Positions 17,486 through 27,268 are shown, counted from the first letter of the stretch. The stretch: DNA of 64,000 nt from Chitinophagaceae bacterium (GCA_016721725.1 JADKHN010000001.1:1984001-2048000), one strand, 5' to 3'. Notes: a model not told the origin generated them from the letters alone. Numbers and translations are program-made.

Positions 17486-20400
17486 ATGAAAAAATTTTTA
17501 TTGACAGCCCTTGTTGTATCACTGGTCATGACCGGTTATTCACAACTGAATAACAGCTGGATCGATTACTCCAAGACCTATTATAAATTCAGCATCAGCC
17601 GCGACAGCTTGTGCAGGATCTCTCAGCCCGCTTTAGTAGCCGCCGGCCTGGGAAGCACTCCCGCACAGCATTTTCAACTCTGGCGCAACGGGAAGGAAGT
17701 ACGGATCTATACCTCAGTCGCTACAGGTACCCTGGGCGCCGGTGATTATATCGAATTCTGGGGCGAGATGAATGACGGGTTGCCGGATAAGCCCTTATAC
17801 CGGAATACCGATTTTCAGTTGAATGAGAAATTCAGTTTGAATACCGATACCTCGGTCTATTACCTCACGGTTAACCCGGTGGGTCCAAACCTCCGGTACC
17901 AGCAAAGTATCAATCCCGCACCAGGGGCTGCCACGGCGGATCCCTATTTCATGAGAAGGATTGAAGTGAATTACAAGAGCCAGATCAACCGGGGATATGC
18001 CGCGGTGATCGGCGAATATGTCTATTCTTCGTCTTATGATATCGGCGAAGGCTGGTCCAGCAATGATATCTTTCCCTGCTGTGCCTTATCCAATAATTTC
18101 TCCAACCTGAATGTATACCGGGGAGGGCCGCAGAACAATGTGATGTTCACGGTTGCCGCAGCCGGTAACGCGTTGTACACCCGTGAACTGACCGCGAAAT
18201 TCTATAATACCCCGATCCTCGGGTCTGGGTCTGCGGGCGGCATCAACCCGATGCCCTTTTTCGATTACCATAAAGATACGGTACGGAATCTGCCGCTTTC
18301 TTTATTGGCGAGCAATACCGACTTGCCGGTGGCTGTGAACGGGAACTCGACCAATGTCAACGACCGGATCGTGGTAGCCCGTATATCGGTGACCTATCCG
18401 GCCACCTTCAATTTCAACAACCAGAAGAATTTTTATTTTGAGCTGGCCGCCAGTGCGACCGGCAATTACCTGCAGATCACCAATTTCCAGCATAATGGGG
18501 TGGAACCGATACTCTACGATCTCAACAACGGCCGCCGGTACCTCGGTGATATTACAACACCCGGACAGGTGCGGTTCGTGTTGCCGGCCTCGGCGGACGC
18601 GGTACGTAAGTTCAACCTCATGAGCCAGGATCCAACCAATGTGGGTAATGTCTCCGGATTAACATCCAAAACATTCCTTAATTACAACCTCGCCGCCAAC
18701 CAGGGCGATTACCTGATCATCAGCAACCCGGTCCTGTTCAACAATGGTTCCGGCGTGAATCATGTAGACCTGTACAGGCAATACCGCAGTTCTGCGCAGG
18801 GCGGTAGTTATAACGCCAAAGTATATAACATTAATGAATTGACAGAGCAGTTCGGCTTTGGTATTTCCAAACATCCCGCTTCAGTAAGGGACTTTATCCG
18901 TTTCGCCGACCAGCGATTCACGGTAAAACCGAAATACGCCTTCATCATCGGCCGGGGGTTGAGTTATATCGACTACGCCAATCCGCAGGTGGTGAAGCCG
19001 ATCGCCGAGCAATTGAGCCTGGTGCCCACTTTTGGCTGGCCGGTCTCGGATGTGTTACTGGCCTGCGCGCCCGGGACCTATATCCCGCTGGTACCCATCG
19101 GACGTCTTGGTGCCATCAACGGAAATGAAGTGGGGATCTACCTGGATAAGATGAAACAATACGAACAGGCCCAGCAATCCACCGTTCAGACGATCGCCAA
19201 TAAGGGCTGGATGAAAGACTTCCTGCATACCATTGGCGGGGCCGACAGCCTGGAGAATGAAGAATTCTCGATCTATATGAACAATTACAAACTCGCTGTT
19301 GAAGACACCCTTTACGGCGGTTATGTGGAGACATTCGCCAAGACCAGCGTAGCCGCGATCGAGCAGCAGCAAAGTACAAGGATCAGTCAGTTGTTCCAGA
19401 ACGGATTGGGCTTTGTCAATTATTTCGGCCACTCTTCCGCGAACGAACTGGCCATCAACCTCAATTATCCCGAAACCTATAATAACCAGGGCAAGTACCC
19501 CTTCGTGTCGGTAAGCGGTTGTACGGTAGGTAATTTCTTTACGTATAATGCAAACCGGCTCAATGGCTATTCGGGCATGTCGCTTTCTGAAAAATACGTG
19601 CTGAACAACCAGAAAGGCAGTATCGCATTCCTGGGCAGTACCCACTTCGGCATCGCTCCATTCCTGAATTTCTACAACACCAGTTTCATCGATGATTTCA
19701 CCAAGACCCTCTATGGCAGTTCGGTGGGTAACCAGCTTAAGGCAACCCTGGCCCGGCTGGGCAGTGATCCCAATAACCTGGATTATTATACCCGGATCCA
19801 CCTGGAAGAGGTCAACCTGCATGGCGATCCGGCCATCATGATCAATTCATTTGCGAAACCCGATTACGTGATCGAGGACCAATTGGTGAAATTCACCCCG
19901 GCCATCATTTCCGTTGCCAGCGGCAGTTATAACATCAACATGAAGATGCGCAATATCGGCAGGGCGATCAACGATTCCATCCGGATCAGTGTGAAACATA
20001 AATTGCCCAATGGAACCATCCATGTGTTGTATAATCAAAGGGTCAGGGGCATCCGGTATGTGGATTCGCTCAATTTCAACGTGGTGATCAATCCCCTGAC
20101 CGACAAAGGCCTTAACCAGCTGATCATATCACTTGATGATGAATTCAAGGTGGATGAACTCTCTGAGTCGAACAATATCCTCATCAAGGATTTCTATATT
20201 TTCGAGGATGAACTGCGGCCGATATCTCCATATGAATATTCCATCGTCAACCAGCAGAACATCACGTTCTATGGCAGTACCGCCAATCCGCTGGTCGGGA
20301 CCCGGCAGTATGTGATGGAGGTGGATACCACCGAGAATTTCAATTCAGCTTTCAAGAAAACATACAACAATACGAGTGTCGGCGGCATCATCGAATTCAA

Positions 20401-22579
20401 ACCGACGAATATCACCTTCACCGACAGCACCGTCTATTACTGGAGAACGTCTACGGTACCCACGGGGTCCTCACCGTATATCTGGAATAATTCTTCTTTC
20501 ATTTACCTCGCCAACAGCAGCGCGGGTTCCAACCAGTCGCATTATTTCCAGCACCTGAGGTCCACGCCTGTAGATATCAACATGGCAGCCGACCGCACCT
20601 GGAAATACAACGGTTACCTGTCCGCCGTCAAGATGAAGAACGGGGTGTTCCCTACTGCGGCGCGTGACGCACAGGATTTCGCCGTGGAGATCGATGGTTC
20701 CAACCAGATCCAGAGCGTATGCGGGATATCGGCGATCATATTTAATGTGTTCAGTCCCTTTGATATGATACCCTGGATGAACAACATCAATGGCGCCGGG
20801 TATTATGGTAGTGATAATGTATGCGGTAACCCCCAGAGTACAAGCGCCCGTCGCTGGAATTTCCAGTATAACCTGTTGAATCCGGCCAAGAGAGCCGCCG
20901 CGGTGGCCTTCCTCGACCTGATCCCCAACGGATATTATGTTACGGTCAGGAACACCTCCGGTGTCGATCCGGCCACCAACACTTATGCAAACGACTGGAA
21001 ACTGGACGACCCGATCAATAACAATACACTCTACCATCGTTTGAAGAACGCCGGTTTCCTGGAGGTTGATTCATTCAACCGTCCAAGGGCTTTCAATTTC
21101 ATCTATAAAAAGAACGACAACAGTTTTGTTCCGGTATATAAATTCTCCGAAGGCATAACGGATAAAGTGGTTATGGATGCCGTTTGCCCGGTTACCAAAT
21201 CATCGGGAACCATTACGTCCCCGAAATTCGGACCGGCAAAATCCTGGAGCCAGTTCCATTGGCGTGGTTCAAGGATCGAGAGCACGCCGGGCGATTCCAT
21301 TTCCTTCAATATCATCGGGGTAACACCCGGCGGTTCGGAAACGGTATTGTACACGGTCGATTCATCCACCAAGGATCTCAATATTTCCGCCATCGACGCC
21401 CTGCAATACCCTTACCTGAAACTGAAAATGTACAACCAAGACAAGGTGCAGGGAACGCCCTATCAATTGCGTTACTGGAGATTGAATTACAGTCCGCTGC
21501 CCGAAGGCGCAGTGGCTCCGAATATCCTGTTCAGCATGAAGGATACTGCTGATCAGGGCGAGATCATCGATTTCAAACTGGCGTTCAAGAATATCAGTCC
21601 GACCAATTTCGACAGCATGATGCGGTTCAACTTCATCATCACCGATCGCAATAATGTGCCGCACCCCGTTGTACTGCCCAGGGGCAAGATCCTCGTGGCC
21701 GGGGATACCCTGGTGGTGAGTTATAAGATCGATACACGCAATTACCCCGGATCGAATACCTTGTTCATTGACGTGAACCCGAATAATGACCAGCCTGAGG
21801 AGTTTCATTTCAACAATGTACTGTTCAAGGAATTCTTTGTGAAAGCGGATAATTATAATCCTTTGCTGGATGTGACCTTCGACGGTATCCACATCCTCAA
21901 CAAGGATATCGTTTCGGCCAAGCCCCATATCCTGGTCAATCTGAAAGATGAGAGCCGCTTCCTGGCCCTTGCTGATACCGCCCTGCTTAAAGTGCAGGTC
22001 CGCTTCCCGGATGGATCCTTGCACCGTTATTATTTCGGAGGCGATACCATGCGATTCACACCGGCCAACCTGGCCACCGGGCATAATACGGCATCCATCG
22101 ACCTGTTGCCCTTGTTCAACCAGGAAGGGGAATACGAACTGATCGTATCCGGTAAGGACGTCGCGGGTAATACCGCCGGCGCACTGGATTATCATGTGAT
22201 CTTCACCGTCATCTCCAAATCCATGATCTCCAACCTGCTCAACTACCCGAATCCGTTCACCACGTCCACGGCCTTCGTATTCACGATCACGGGAAGTGAA
22301 GTGCCTCAGAATATCCGGATCCAGGTCTTGACGATCACGGGTAAAGTGGTCAGGGAGATCACCAAGGATGAACTGGGACCACTGCATGTCGGCCGCAACA
22401 TCACCGAATTCAAATGGGATGGAACAGATACCTACGGCGCCAAACTGGCGAACGGGGTTTACTTATACAGGGTGCTGACCAACCTCAATGGAAAATCACT
22501 GGAAAAGTATACTGCGGCTGATGATAACACCGACAAGTTCTTCACCAAAGGGTATGGAAAGATGGTGATCATCCGATAA
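17486..22579 (+). CDS. PorU-like C25 (gingipain-type) peptidase, T9SS sortase-like
   Basis: 1697 residues. Signal peptide MKKFLLTALVVSLVMTGYSQ. The peptidase C25 domain lies around residues 420-780, with the catalytic pair His649 in GFVNYFGHSSANE and Cys679 in SVSGCTVGNFF. Several beta-sandwich-like regions follow. The end has an FlgD-like Ig fold (LNYPNPF..., then FKWDGTD-TYGAKLANGVYLYRV). PorU removes the sorting domain from T9SS cargo and attaches the protein to the surface. The canonical enzyme is about 1100-1200 residues, so this one is long. It is in one operon with the PorV-like gene and followed by a terminator. Confidence 0.82.
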   Translation: MKKFLLTALVVSLVMTGYSQLNNSWIDYSKTYYKFSISRDSLCRISQPALVAAGLGSTPAQHFQLWRNGKEVRIYTSVATGTLGAGDYIEFWGEMNDGLPDKPLYRNTDFQLNEKFSLNTDTSVYYLTVNPVGPNLRYQQSINPAPGAATADPYFMRRIEVNYKSQINRGYAAVIGEYVYSSSYDIGEGWSSNDIFPCCALSNNFSNLNVYRGGPQNNVMFTVAAAGNALYTRELTAKFYNTPILGSGSAGGINPMPFFDYHKDTVRNLPLSLLASNTDLPVAVNGNSTNVNDRIVVARISVTYPATFNFNNQKNFYFELAASATGNYLQITNFQHNGVEPILYDLNNGRRYLGDITTPGQVRFVLPASADAVRKFNLMSQDPTNVGNVSGLTSKTFLNYNLAANQGDYLIISNPVLFNNGSGVNHVDLYRQYRSSAQGGSYNAKVYNINELTEQFGFGISKHPASVRDFIRFADQRFTVKPKYAFIIGRGLSYIDYANPQVVKPIAEQLSLVPTFGWPVSDVLLACAPGTYIPLVPIGRLGAINGNEVGIYLDKMKQYEQAQQSTVQTIANKGWMKDFLHTIGGADSLENEEFSIYMNNYKLAVEDTLYGGYVETFAKTSVAAIEQQQSTRISQLFQNGLGFVNYFGHSSANELAINLNYPETYNNQGKYPFVSVSGCTVGNFFTYNANRLNGYSGMSLSEKYVLNNQKGSIAFLGSTHFGIAPFLNFYNTSFIDDFTKTLYGSSVGNQLKATLARLGSDPNNLDYYTRIHLEEVNLHGDPAIMINSFAKPDYVIEDQLVKFTPAIISVASGSYNINMKMRNIGRAINDSIRISVKHKLPNGTIHVLYNQRVRGIRYVDSLNFNVVINPLTDKGLNQLIISLDDEFKVDELSESNNILIKDFYIFEDELRPISPYEYSIVNQQNITFYGSTANPLVGTRQYVMEVDTTENFNSAFKKTYNNTSVGGIIEFKPTNITFTDSTVYYWRTSTVPTGSSPYIWNNSSFIYLANSSAGSNQSHYFQHLRSTPVDINMAADRTWKYNGYLSAVKMKNGVFPTAARDAQDFAVEIDGSNQIQSVCGISAIIFNVFSPFDMIPWMNNINGAGYYGSDNVCGNPQSTSARRWNFQYNLLNPAKRAAAVAFLDLIPNGYYVTVRNTSGVDPATNTYANDWKLDDPINNNTLYHRLKNAGFLEVDSFNRPRAFNFIYKKNDNSFVPVYKFSEGITDKVVMDAVCPVTKSSGTITSPKFGPAKSWSQFHWRGSRIESTPGDSISFNIIGVTPGGSETVLYTVDSSTKDLNISAIDALQYPYLKLKMYNQDKVQGTPYQLRYWRLNYSPLPEGAVAPNILFSMKDTADQGEIIDFKLAFKNISPTNFDSMMRFNFIITDRNNVPHPVVLPRGKILVAGDTLVVSYKIDTRNYPGSNTLFIDVNPNNDQPEEFHFNNVLFKEFFVKADNYNPLLDVTFDGIHILNKDIVSAKPHILVNLKDESRFLALADTALLKVQVRFPDGSLHRYYFGGDTMRFTPANLATGHNTASIDLLPLFNQEGEYELIVSGKDVAGNTAGALDYHVIFTVISKSMISNLLNYPNPFTTSTAFVFTITGSEVPQNIRIQVLTITGKVVREITKDELGPLHVGRNITEFKWDGTDTYGAKLANGVYLYRVLTNLNGKSLEKYTAADDNTDKFFTKGYGKMVIIR

Positions 22580-22599
22580 TATAACATACTTGGTTTAAA

Positions 22600-22631
22600 G
22601 AGGCCGTCTCATGAGGCGGCCTCATTTTTTT
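22600..22631 (+). terminator. Rho-independent terminator after the PorU-like gene
   Basis: 11-bp stem GAGGCCGTCTC/GAGGCGGCCTC (one T-G pair) with a 2-base AT loop, then A and seven T's. Confidence 0.85.
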
Positions 22632-22674
22632 GTTCATCATTCCGATTTCTGGAGCAGCATTCTGAAGATAAGTC

Positions 22675-22735
22675 GTCGCTCCGCGACTTGTCCACATAAT
22701 TTTTGCGATCTACCGAATTTCCGTCGCTACGCGAC
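22675..22735. repeat. REP doublet 1 (GTCGC-TCC-GCGAC and GTCGC-TAC-GCGAC)
   Basis: Two 13-base hairpins at 22,675-22,687 and 22,723-22,735, both in the orientation ending GCGACTT, separated by 35 bases. The spacer ends CTACCGAATTTCC, a sequence also found in doublet 4. Confidence 0.85.
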
Positions 22736-22770
22736 TTAGCAGGGAAATGACTTTACTCTGCCAGGCCATC

Positions 22771-22783
22771 GTCGCTTTGCGAC
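22771..22783. repeat. Single REP hairpin (GTCGC-TTT-GCGAC)
   Basis: A lone copy followed by TTATTTC, 35 bases after doublet 1. The central trinucleotide differs from all other copies while the arms are intact. Confidence 0.75.
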
Positions 22784-22889
22784 TTATTTCACGAGGCTTT
22801 TATTTTAGATCTGATCCAGTATCAGCAATGTAATTTGCACGACGTTTTTTATCACTTGATTTAGTTCACTTTTTTGTTGCACTTTGAAA

Positions 22890-22951
22890 GTCGCGTAGCG
22901 ACGGCAGGTGGGTAGAATAAAATGAATAAACGGATAAAGTCGCGTAGCGAC
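22890..22951. repeat. REP doublet 2, inverted orientation
   Basis: Hairpins GTCGC-GTA-GCGAC at 22,890-22,902 and 22,939-22,951, each preceded by AAA and followed by GGC or GAC. Read on the minus strand they match the layout of the other doublets. They lie just downstream of the RAYT stop codon. Confidence 0.85.
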
Positions 22952-22970
22952 GACATCTGATAAAAGTAGA

Positions 22971-23432
22971 TCAATCGATTTCGTGGAATAAGTAACGTGG
23001 ATCATAGTCTATTTTAGACCGGTCCAATATCTCAAGATACTCTTCCAGGAATGTTTTCCGTTGATGATGCAGTTGCTGGTTATGAATATAATTGATCACC
23101 CGTGGTAACTGAGACTTCGAATAGCTGAAAGCACCGTAACCATCTTGCCAACTGAATTTACCATTTACAAATTTCGACTTATTGATCCAGCCAGAGGAGT
23201 AGCTTTTGATGTCCTGCAAAAGGTCAGCAATGGATTGAGATGGGCGCATCCCGCAAACAAAATGTAAATGATCCGGCATCCCGTTTATGGCGAGTGCCCT
23301 GTGACCGTTTTTAGTGATTATCGCAGTGATATATTGGTACAGGTTTGCTTTCCAGCTATCCTGGATCAATGAGACCCTGTTTTGTACAGCAAAGATCCCC
23401 TGGATGTGGATCTGTGTATAGGTATTAGCCAT
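22971..23432 (-). CDS. REP-associated tyrosine transposase (RAYT, Y1/HUH family)
   Basis: The ATG at 23,432 gives 153 residues starting MANTYTQIHIQGIFAVQNR. An ATG 26 codons upstream is also open but adds a stretch unlike the family. The HUH-type motif is GMPDHLHFVCG; ADLLQDIKSYSSGWIN is the typical helix with family-like spacing, and FSWQDGYGAFSYS precedes the C-terminal helix region. Y1 transposases of this group nick and copy single-stranded hairpin sites. It has no IS200-type ends but is flanked on both sides by five GTCGC/GCGAC doublets, the hallmark of a RAYT with its REP sequences. Probably a domesticated, single-copy enzyme. Confidence 0.88.
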   Translation of the reverse strand: MANTYTQIHIQGIFAVQNRVSLIQDSWKANLYQYITAIITKNGHRALAINGMPDHLHFVCGMRPSQSIADLLQDIKSYSSGWINKSKFVNGKFSWQDGYGAFSYSKSQLPRVINYIHNQQLHHQRKTFLEEYLEILDRSKIDYDPRYLFHEID

Positions 23433-23551
23433 GCGAACAATTTTCCGCAAAATAGTAAAAGGAGGCTTCGATCTTATGTTGAAAACACCCTGTCGGAGGT
23501 TGTTTTTCACTGAAATATTCTCGCAGCTTGCAGAATGGGGAATGAAATGTC

Positions 23552-23612
23552 GTCGCTCCGCGACTTGTACGCATCATTTTTGCTTTCTACCGAATTGCCG
23601 TCGCTCCGCGAC
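23552..23612. repeat. REP doublet 3
   Basis: Hairpins GTCGC-TCC-GCGAC at 23,552-23,564 and 23,600-23,612. The spacer is nearly the same as in doublet 1: TTGT, then CATCATTTTTGC, then CTACCGAATTGCC. The two doublets are clearly copies of one ~68-base unit. Confidence 0.85.
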
Positions 23613-23815
23613 TCAACCAAAGGCAGCCTGGGCCCCGGCAATACTTATTTGCTGGAGAAATTCCCAATTGGCATTTTTTCAAATGATTATAAATTTACGG
23701 ACTGTTGGAACTATTGTAGAATGTCAGATCGACGGTATATTAGGTAAATAGAAGTAAGCTTTATTGAAAGCCGCGAAGCAGTATTTCTTTCGAAGCAGGT
23801 TAAAGAAATGAAATT

Positions 23816-23877
23816 CCTCGATCCGCGACTTGTCCGTTTCATAGCTGTTTTTTTTCTAATTGCCGTCGCACCGCGAC
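23816..23877. repeat. REP doublet 4 (left hairpin decayed)
   Basis: The left half reads CCTCGATCCGCGACTTGTCC with a broken stem; the right hairpin is intact, GTCGC-ACC-GCGAC at 23,865-23,877, preceded by TAATTGCC like the right halves of the other doublets. Confidence 0.75.
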
Positions 23878-24034
23878 TCAACCTAATGCAACTCAGATCC
23901 CGGTATTGCTCAATTGGCGTAAAAATTTCCATTGTAGCTTTTTATCAATCGATTTCCATTTACGGCATATAGTAAAGGGGTAAAAGTCTCAGAGGGACGG
24001 TATCTTGGTTGAAAAGAGAATGATCTGGAATAAA

Positions 24035-24097
24035 GTCGCGTAGCGACGATAGCCCGGTAGAAGCAGGATAATGAAATGGATAAAGTCGCGTAGCGAC
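24035..24097. repeat. REP doublet 5, inverted orientation
   Basis: Hairpins GTCGC-GTA-GCGAC at 24,035-24,047 and 24,085-24,097, each preceded by TAAA. The spacer ATGAAATGGATAAA resembles the spacer of doublet 2 (ATGAATAAACGGATAAA). Confidence 0.85.
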
Positions 24098-24201
24098 GGC
24101 AGTTTATCATTATGACGGGCATCATTTCCAGTTGCTGTTCTTATTGATACATCTCCGGATGCAAGAACTGAATCTTCACTTCGGCGGCCTCTGTAATTTC
24201 C

Positions 24202-24209
24202 TACCTTTG
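24202..24209 (+). promoter_or_regulatory. -7 box (TACCTTTG) for hscA
   Basis: TACCTTTG lies 22 bases before the hscA start. A good -33 partner is not evident. Confidence 0.5.
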
Positions 24210-24231
24210 CATAAATTCAGGAATTTTCATT

Positions 24232-26079
24232 ATGGCTAAAATCGCGATCAATATTGCAACGGGCAGTTTACAGCAGGATGAGATCATTGTGGGCATTGAC
24301 CTGGGGACGACCAACAGCCTGGTCGCCATCATCCACCCGGAAACGAAACGGCCCGTGGCCCTGAAGGAACACAACAGCAGTTCACTTGTGCCATCCGTCA
24401 TCCATTTCGAAAAGGGGGGCGGCATTACGGTAGGAGAGGCTGCCCGCCAGTACCTGGTGAGCGACCCGGCCAATACCATCTTCTCAGCTAAAAGACTGAT
24501 GGGAAAGAATTACCAAGATATTAAGGACAAGGCAGACCATGTCGCCTATAAGATCATCGACTCAGAAGACAAACTCGTCAAGGTGCAGGTGGGCAATACT
24601 TTTTATTCGCCGGTAGACCTCTCCTCCCTGATCCTGAAAGAACTGAAGAAATCGGCTGAACATATTTTAAAGACCCCCGTCAGTAAAGCGGTGATCACCG
24701 TCCCGGCCTATTTCAACGACAGCCAGCGCCAGGCCACCCGGGATGCCGGGAAATTGGCCTGCCTCGATGTGCTCAGGATCATCAATGAGCCAACAGCCGC
24801 CAGCCTGGCTTATGGTTTCGGTTTGCAGAAAGGAGAGAACAAGACCATCGCGGTCTACGACCTGGGAGGGGGTACTTTTGACATTTCCCTCCTTCATATC
24901 GCCGACGGAGTTTTTGAAGTCTTGTCGACCAACGGGGATACATATCTCGGCGGTGATGATGTGGATTCTGCGATCACGGAACATTGGATGAAACAATATG
25001 GTTTTGATGCCTTGCCGGATTCGCCGGGTTATCGCCAGCGTTTGCGGCTAACAGCGGAAGAAGCGAAAAAGCAGTTATCCTTAGCGGGGGATTTCGCAGC
25101 AGATTTTGAAGGCAGAAGCCTTACCCTGGACAGGGATCAGTTCAACGCGATCATCACACCGATCATAGAACGAACCTTGAATTGCTGTTCTCAGGCGATC
25201 AGGGACGCCGGTATCGGGAAATCCTCTATCGATGAAGTGATCATGGTGGGAGGGAGTACCCGGATCCCCCAGGTGAAGAAAAGAGTGGGTGATTTCTTTG
25301 GCAAGGCGGTGAATGACTCCGTGAACCCCGATGAAGTGGTGGCGCTCGGAGCCGCCATCCAGGCCGATATACTGGCAGGGAATACAAAGGATATGTTACT
25401 GCTGGATATTACACCGCTTTCGCTTGGTTTGGAGACCATGGGCGGACTCATGGATGTCCTCCTGCCCCGGAATTCCAAGATCCCGACCAGGGCTTCCAGG
25501 CAATACACGACCTATAAGGACGGGCAGGGTGGCATGAAGATCGCCGTATACCAGGGCGAACGGGATATGGTCAAAGATAACCGGCGCCTGGCCGAATTCA
25601 ATCTCACCGGGATCCCCGGTATGCCCGCCGGATTGCCCAAGGTGGAAGTGAGTTTTCTCATCAACGCCGATGGCATATTGGTGGTCAACGCGAAAGAACT
25701 GAGAAGCGGTATCGAGCAATCGGTTGAAGTAAAACCCCAGTATGGCCTGACGGATGAGGATGTGGAGAAAATGCTGCTTGATTCCATGGAGCATGCCCGG
25801 GAGGATATGGATACCCGGGCTCTGACTGAAGCCAAGACCGAAGCGGAACAATTATTGCAGACCACAGAAAAGTTCATTCAGAAGAACTTCTCGATGCTCA
25901 CCGAGAAAGAGGTGGCGGAAACCTCGCTGGCCATGCAGGCCCTGCAATTATCACTCAGCATGGATGACAAGAACCTGGTCCAGGCCAAAACAGAGGAACT
26001 CAATACCCTTTCCAGGCCCTATGCCGAAAGGATCATGGACGAGGCCATCGGCAAGGCCATGGCGGGAAAAAAGATCTGA
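24232..26079 (+). CDS. hscA: Hsp70-type chaperone HscA (Fe-S cluster assembly)
   Basis: 615 residues, close to HscA length. Hsp70 signatures: IIVGIDLGTTNSLVAI at residues 18-33, VITVPAYFNDSQRQATRDAG, YDLGGGTFDISLLHI, VIMVGGSTRIPQVK. The short N-terminal extension before the first signature (MAKIAINIATGSLQQDE) and the lack of a long acidic DnaK tail favour HscA over DnaK. It would work with a J-protein to pass Fe-S clusters from a scaffold protein; no isc genes are in this window. Its stop overlaps the next ATG by one base (TGATG), so the two are translationally coupled. Confidence 0.85.
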   Translation: MAKIAINIATGSLQQDEIIVGIDLGTTNSLVAIIHPETKRPVALKEHNSSSLVPSVIHFEKGGGITVGEAARQYLVSDPANTIFSAKRLMGKNYQDIKDKADHVAYKIIDSEDKLVKVQVGNTFYSPVDLSSLILKELKKSAEHILKTPVSKAVITVPAYFNDSQRQATRDAGKLACLDVLRIINEPTAASLAYGFGLQKGENKTIAVYDLGGGTFDISLLHIADGVFEVLSTNGDTYLGGDDVDSAITEHWMKQYGFDALPDSPGYRQRLRLTAEEAKKQLSLAGDFAADFEGRSLTLDRDQFNAIITPIIERTLNCCSQAIRDAGIGKSSIDEVIMVGGSTRIPQVKKRVGDFFGKAVNDSVNPDEVVALGAAIQADILAGNTKDMLLLDITPLSLGLETMGGLMDVLLPRNSKIPTRASRQYTTYKDGQGGMKIAVYQGERDMVKDNRRLAEFNLTGIPGMPAGLPKVEVSFLINADGILVVNAKELRSGIEQSVEVKPQYGLTDEDVEKMLLDSMEHAREDMDTRALTEAKTEAEQLLQTTEKFIQKNFSMLTEKEVAETSLAMQALQLSLSMDDKNLVQAKTEELNTLSRPYAERIMDEAIGKAMAGKKI

Positions 26080-27248
26080 TGCAAAACGCTTCAAAGAACC
26101 AGCCCATGCAAACCCGTTTTTTGTTTCCCGATAAGAAACTACTGGTAGCCGCCCTGCTTTATTTTTTGGCAGGCGGCATCATTCTTTTCTGGTTCGGCAT
26201 ACAACTGGGCGGTGAAGCGGAAAAATACATCGACAATGCTAATCGCATCATCAATGGACAGGATTTAAGAAACGGGGTGTTCGGCTTTTTTTACCTGGCC
26301 TATTCTCTCGTGGTTGCGGTTTTCATCAAGCTCCAGGTCAACCTGGTCTTTGTTGGGTTACTTCAGCTCTTCCTCTCCTTTGTGGCGGCCCTGGCCTTGT
26401 ACAAAGTAGCCTGTCATACCTTTGGGGATAAACGACTGGCTTTTTTCCTGTTCTGCGCCTACCTGCTCTGTTACCCGATCCAGAAATGGAATTTCTTCCT
26501 GTTTTCAGAAAGTCTGCATACCAGTTTGCTGGTGATCGGTATTTATTTTTTACAAAGGGTAACCAGGCATGCCTCTGTTTCCGCCTGGGCGGTATTCATT
26601 TTTTCATTGGCGTTGATCGTCTTTTCCAGGCCGGTAGGAGTCGTTTTCTTACTGGCTGCAACCATGGCATTGGCGGGATGGTATCTTGCGCAGTCCCAAA
26701 GAAAAGTTGCCCTGTTGTTTGTATTCCTTGGAATTGCGGTGGTCATCGGCATGGTCTGTTCACCCCTCGCTTCTTTTGTCAATCCCGATTCCATTAAACG
26801 GATGGAGGTCATTTGCCAGGTGCCGGAAAAAGATCCCGGATCAGCTTATACAGAATTCAACAGGGCCGGATTATACCAGTCCTTTCGGGTGGTGAATGAG
26901 GAAGTGGGGTGGGGGAATTTCATCAGAGCCGGATTACGGAAACTCGGTTCCTTTTACGGCATGTATCGTCCGTATTATAGCTGGGCGAATAACGGGCTCC
27001 TCTTGATCTACCTCCTGTTTTATCCCCTGGCCCTGATCGGGATCTTTTCCAGGCTGAAGGGCCCATTTGGCCTTCTGAAGGGCTTGTCTGTTTCTTATCT
27101 CTTGCTGACCTCCGTGGCCATATTCTTCACCTGTGATGACTGGGCCAACCGCTTCATCAGTCCGGCCTTTCCCTTTATCCTCATCCTGGCAGCCGGTGGC
27201 GCCAAACGGATCTATGACTGGTCCGGGCGCGTATCGGTCCGGTCTTGA
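26079..27248 (+). CDS. Polytopic membrane protein, GT-C glycosyltransferase-like
   Basis: 389 residues with about ten hydrophobic segments (first: LLVAALLYFLAGGIILFWF). A lumenal-type loop near the start has GGEAEKYIDNANRI, and NFFLFSESLHTSL lies in the middle; this resembles GT-C/ArnT-type transferases that use lipid-linked sugars, but no decisive motif is seen. A later in-frame ATG at 26,106 (MQTRFLFPDKK) is an alternative start. It overlaps hscA by one base and may be co-transcribed with it, without an obvious functional link. Confidence 0.65.
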   Translation: MQNASKNQPMQTRFLFPDKKLLVAALLYFLAGGIILFWFGIQLGGEAEKYIDNANRIINGQDLRNGVFGFFYLAYSLVVAVFIKLQVNLVFVGLLQLFLSFVAALALYKVACHTFGDKRLAFFLFCAYLLCYPIQKWNFFLFSESLHTSLLVIGIYFLQRVTRHASVSAWAVFIFSLALIVFSRPVGVVFLLAATMALAGWYLAQSQRKVALLFVFLGIAVVIGMVCSPLASFVNPDSIKRMEVICQVPEKDPGSAYTEFNRAGLYQSFRVVNEEVGWGNFIRAGLRKLGSFYGMYRPYYSWANNGLLLIYLLFYPLALIGIFSRLKGPFGLLKGLSVSYLLLTSVAIFFTCDDWANRFISPAFPFILILAAGGAKRIYDWSGRVSVRS

Positions 27249-27268
27249 CATTTTCCTCTTCTGTACTT

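Larger units (their letters stand above)
23433..24231. other. Intergenic REP field between RAYT and hscA
   Basis: No intact gene. It contains three REP doublets, diverged half-copies (AGCCGCGAAGCAG near 23,769) and the hscA promoter at its right end. Confidence 0.7.

Noticed and set aside
21362..22387. 341-codon open frame on the minus strand
   Set aside because: Antisense to the end of the PorU-like gene; no family motif.
23431..23751. Open frame across REP doublet 3
   Set aside because: It is made of REP hairpins translated by chance and has no homologous pattern.
22675..24097. CRISPR array
   Set aside because: The repeats are 13-base palindromes in both orientations with similar, not unique, spacers, and no cas genes are near.
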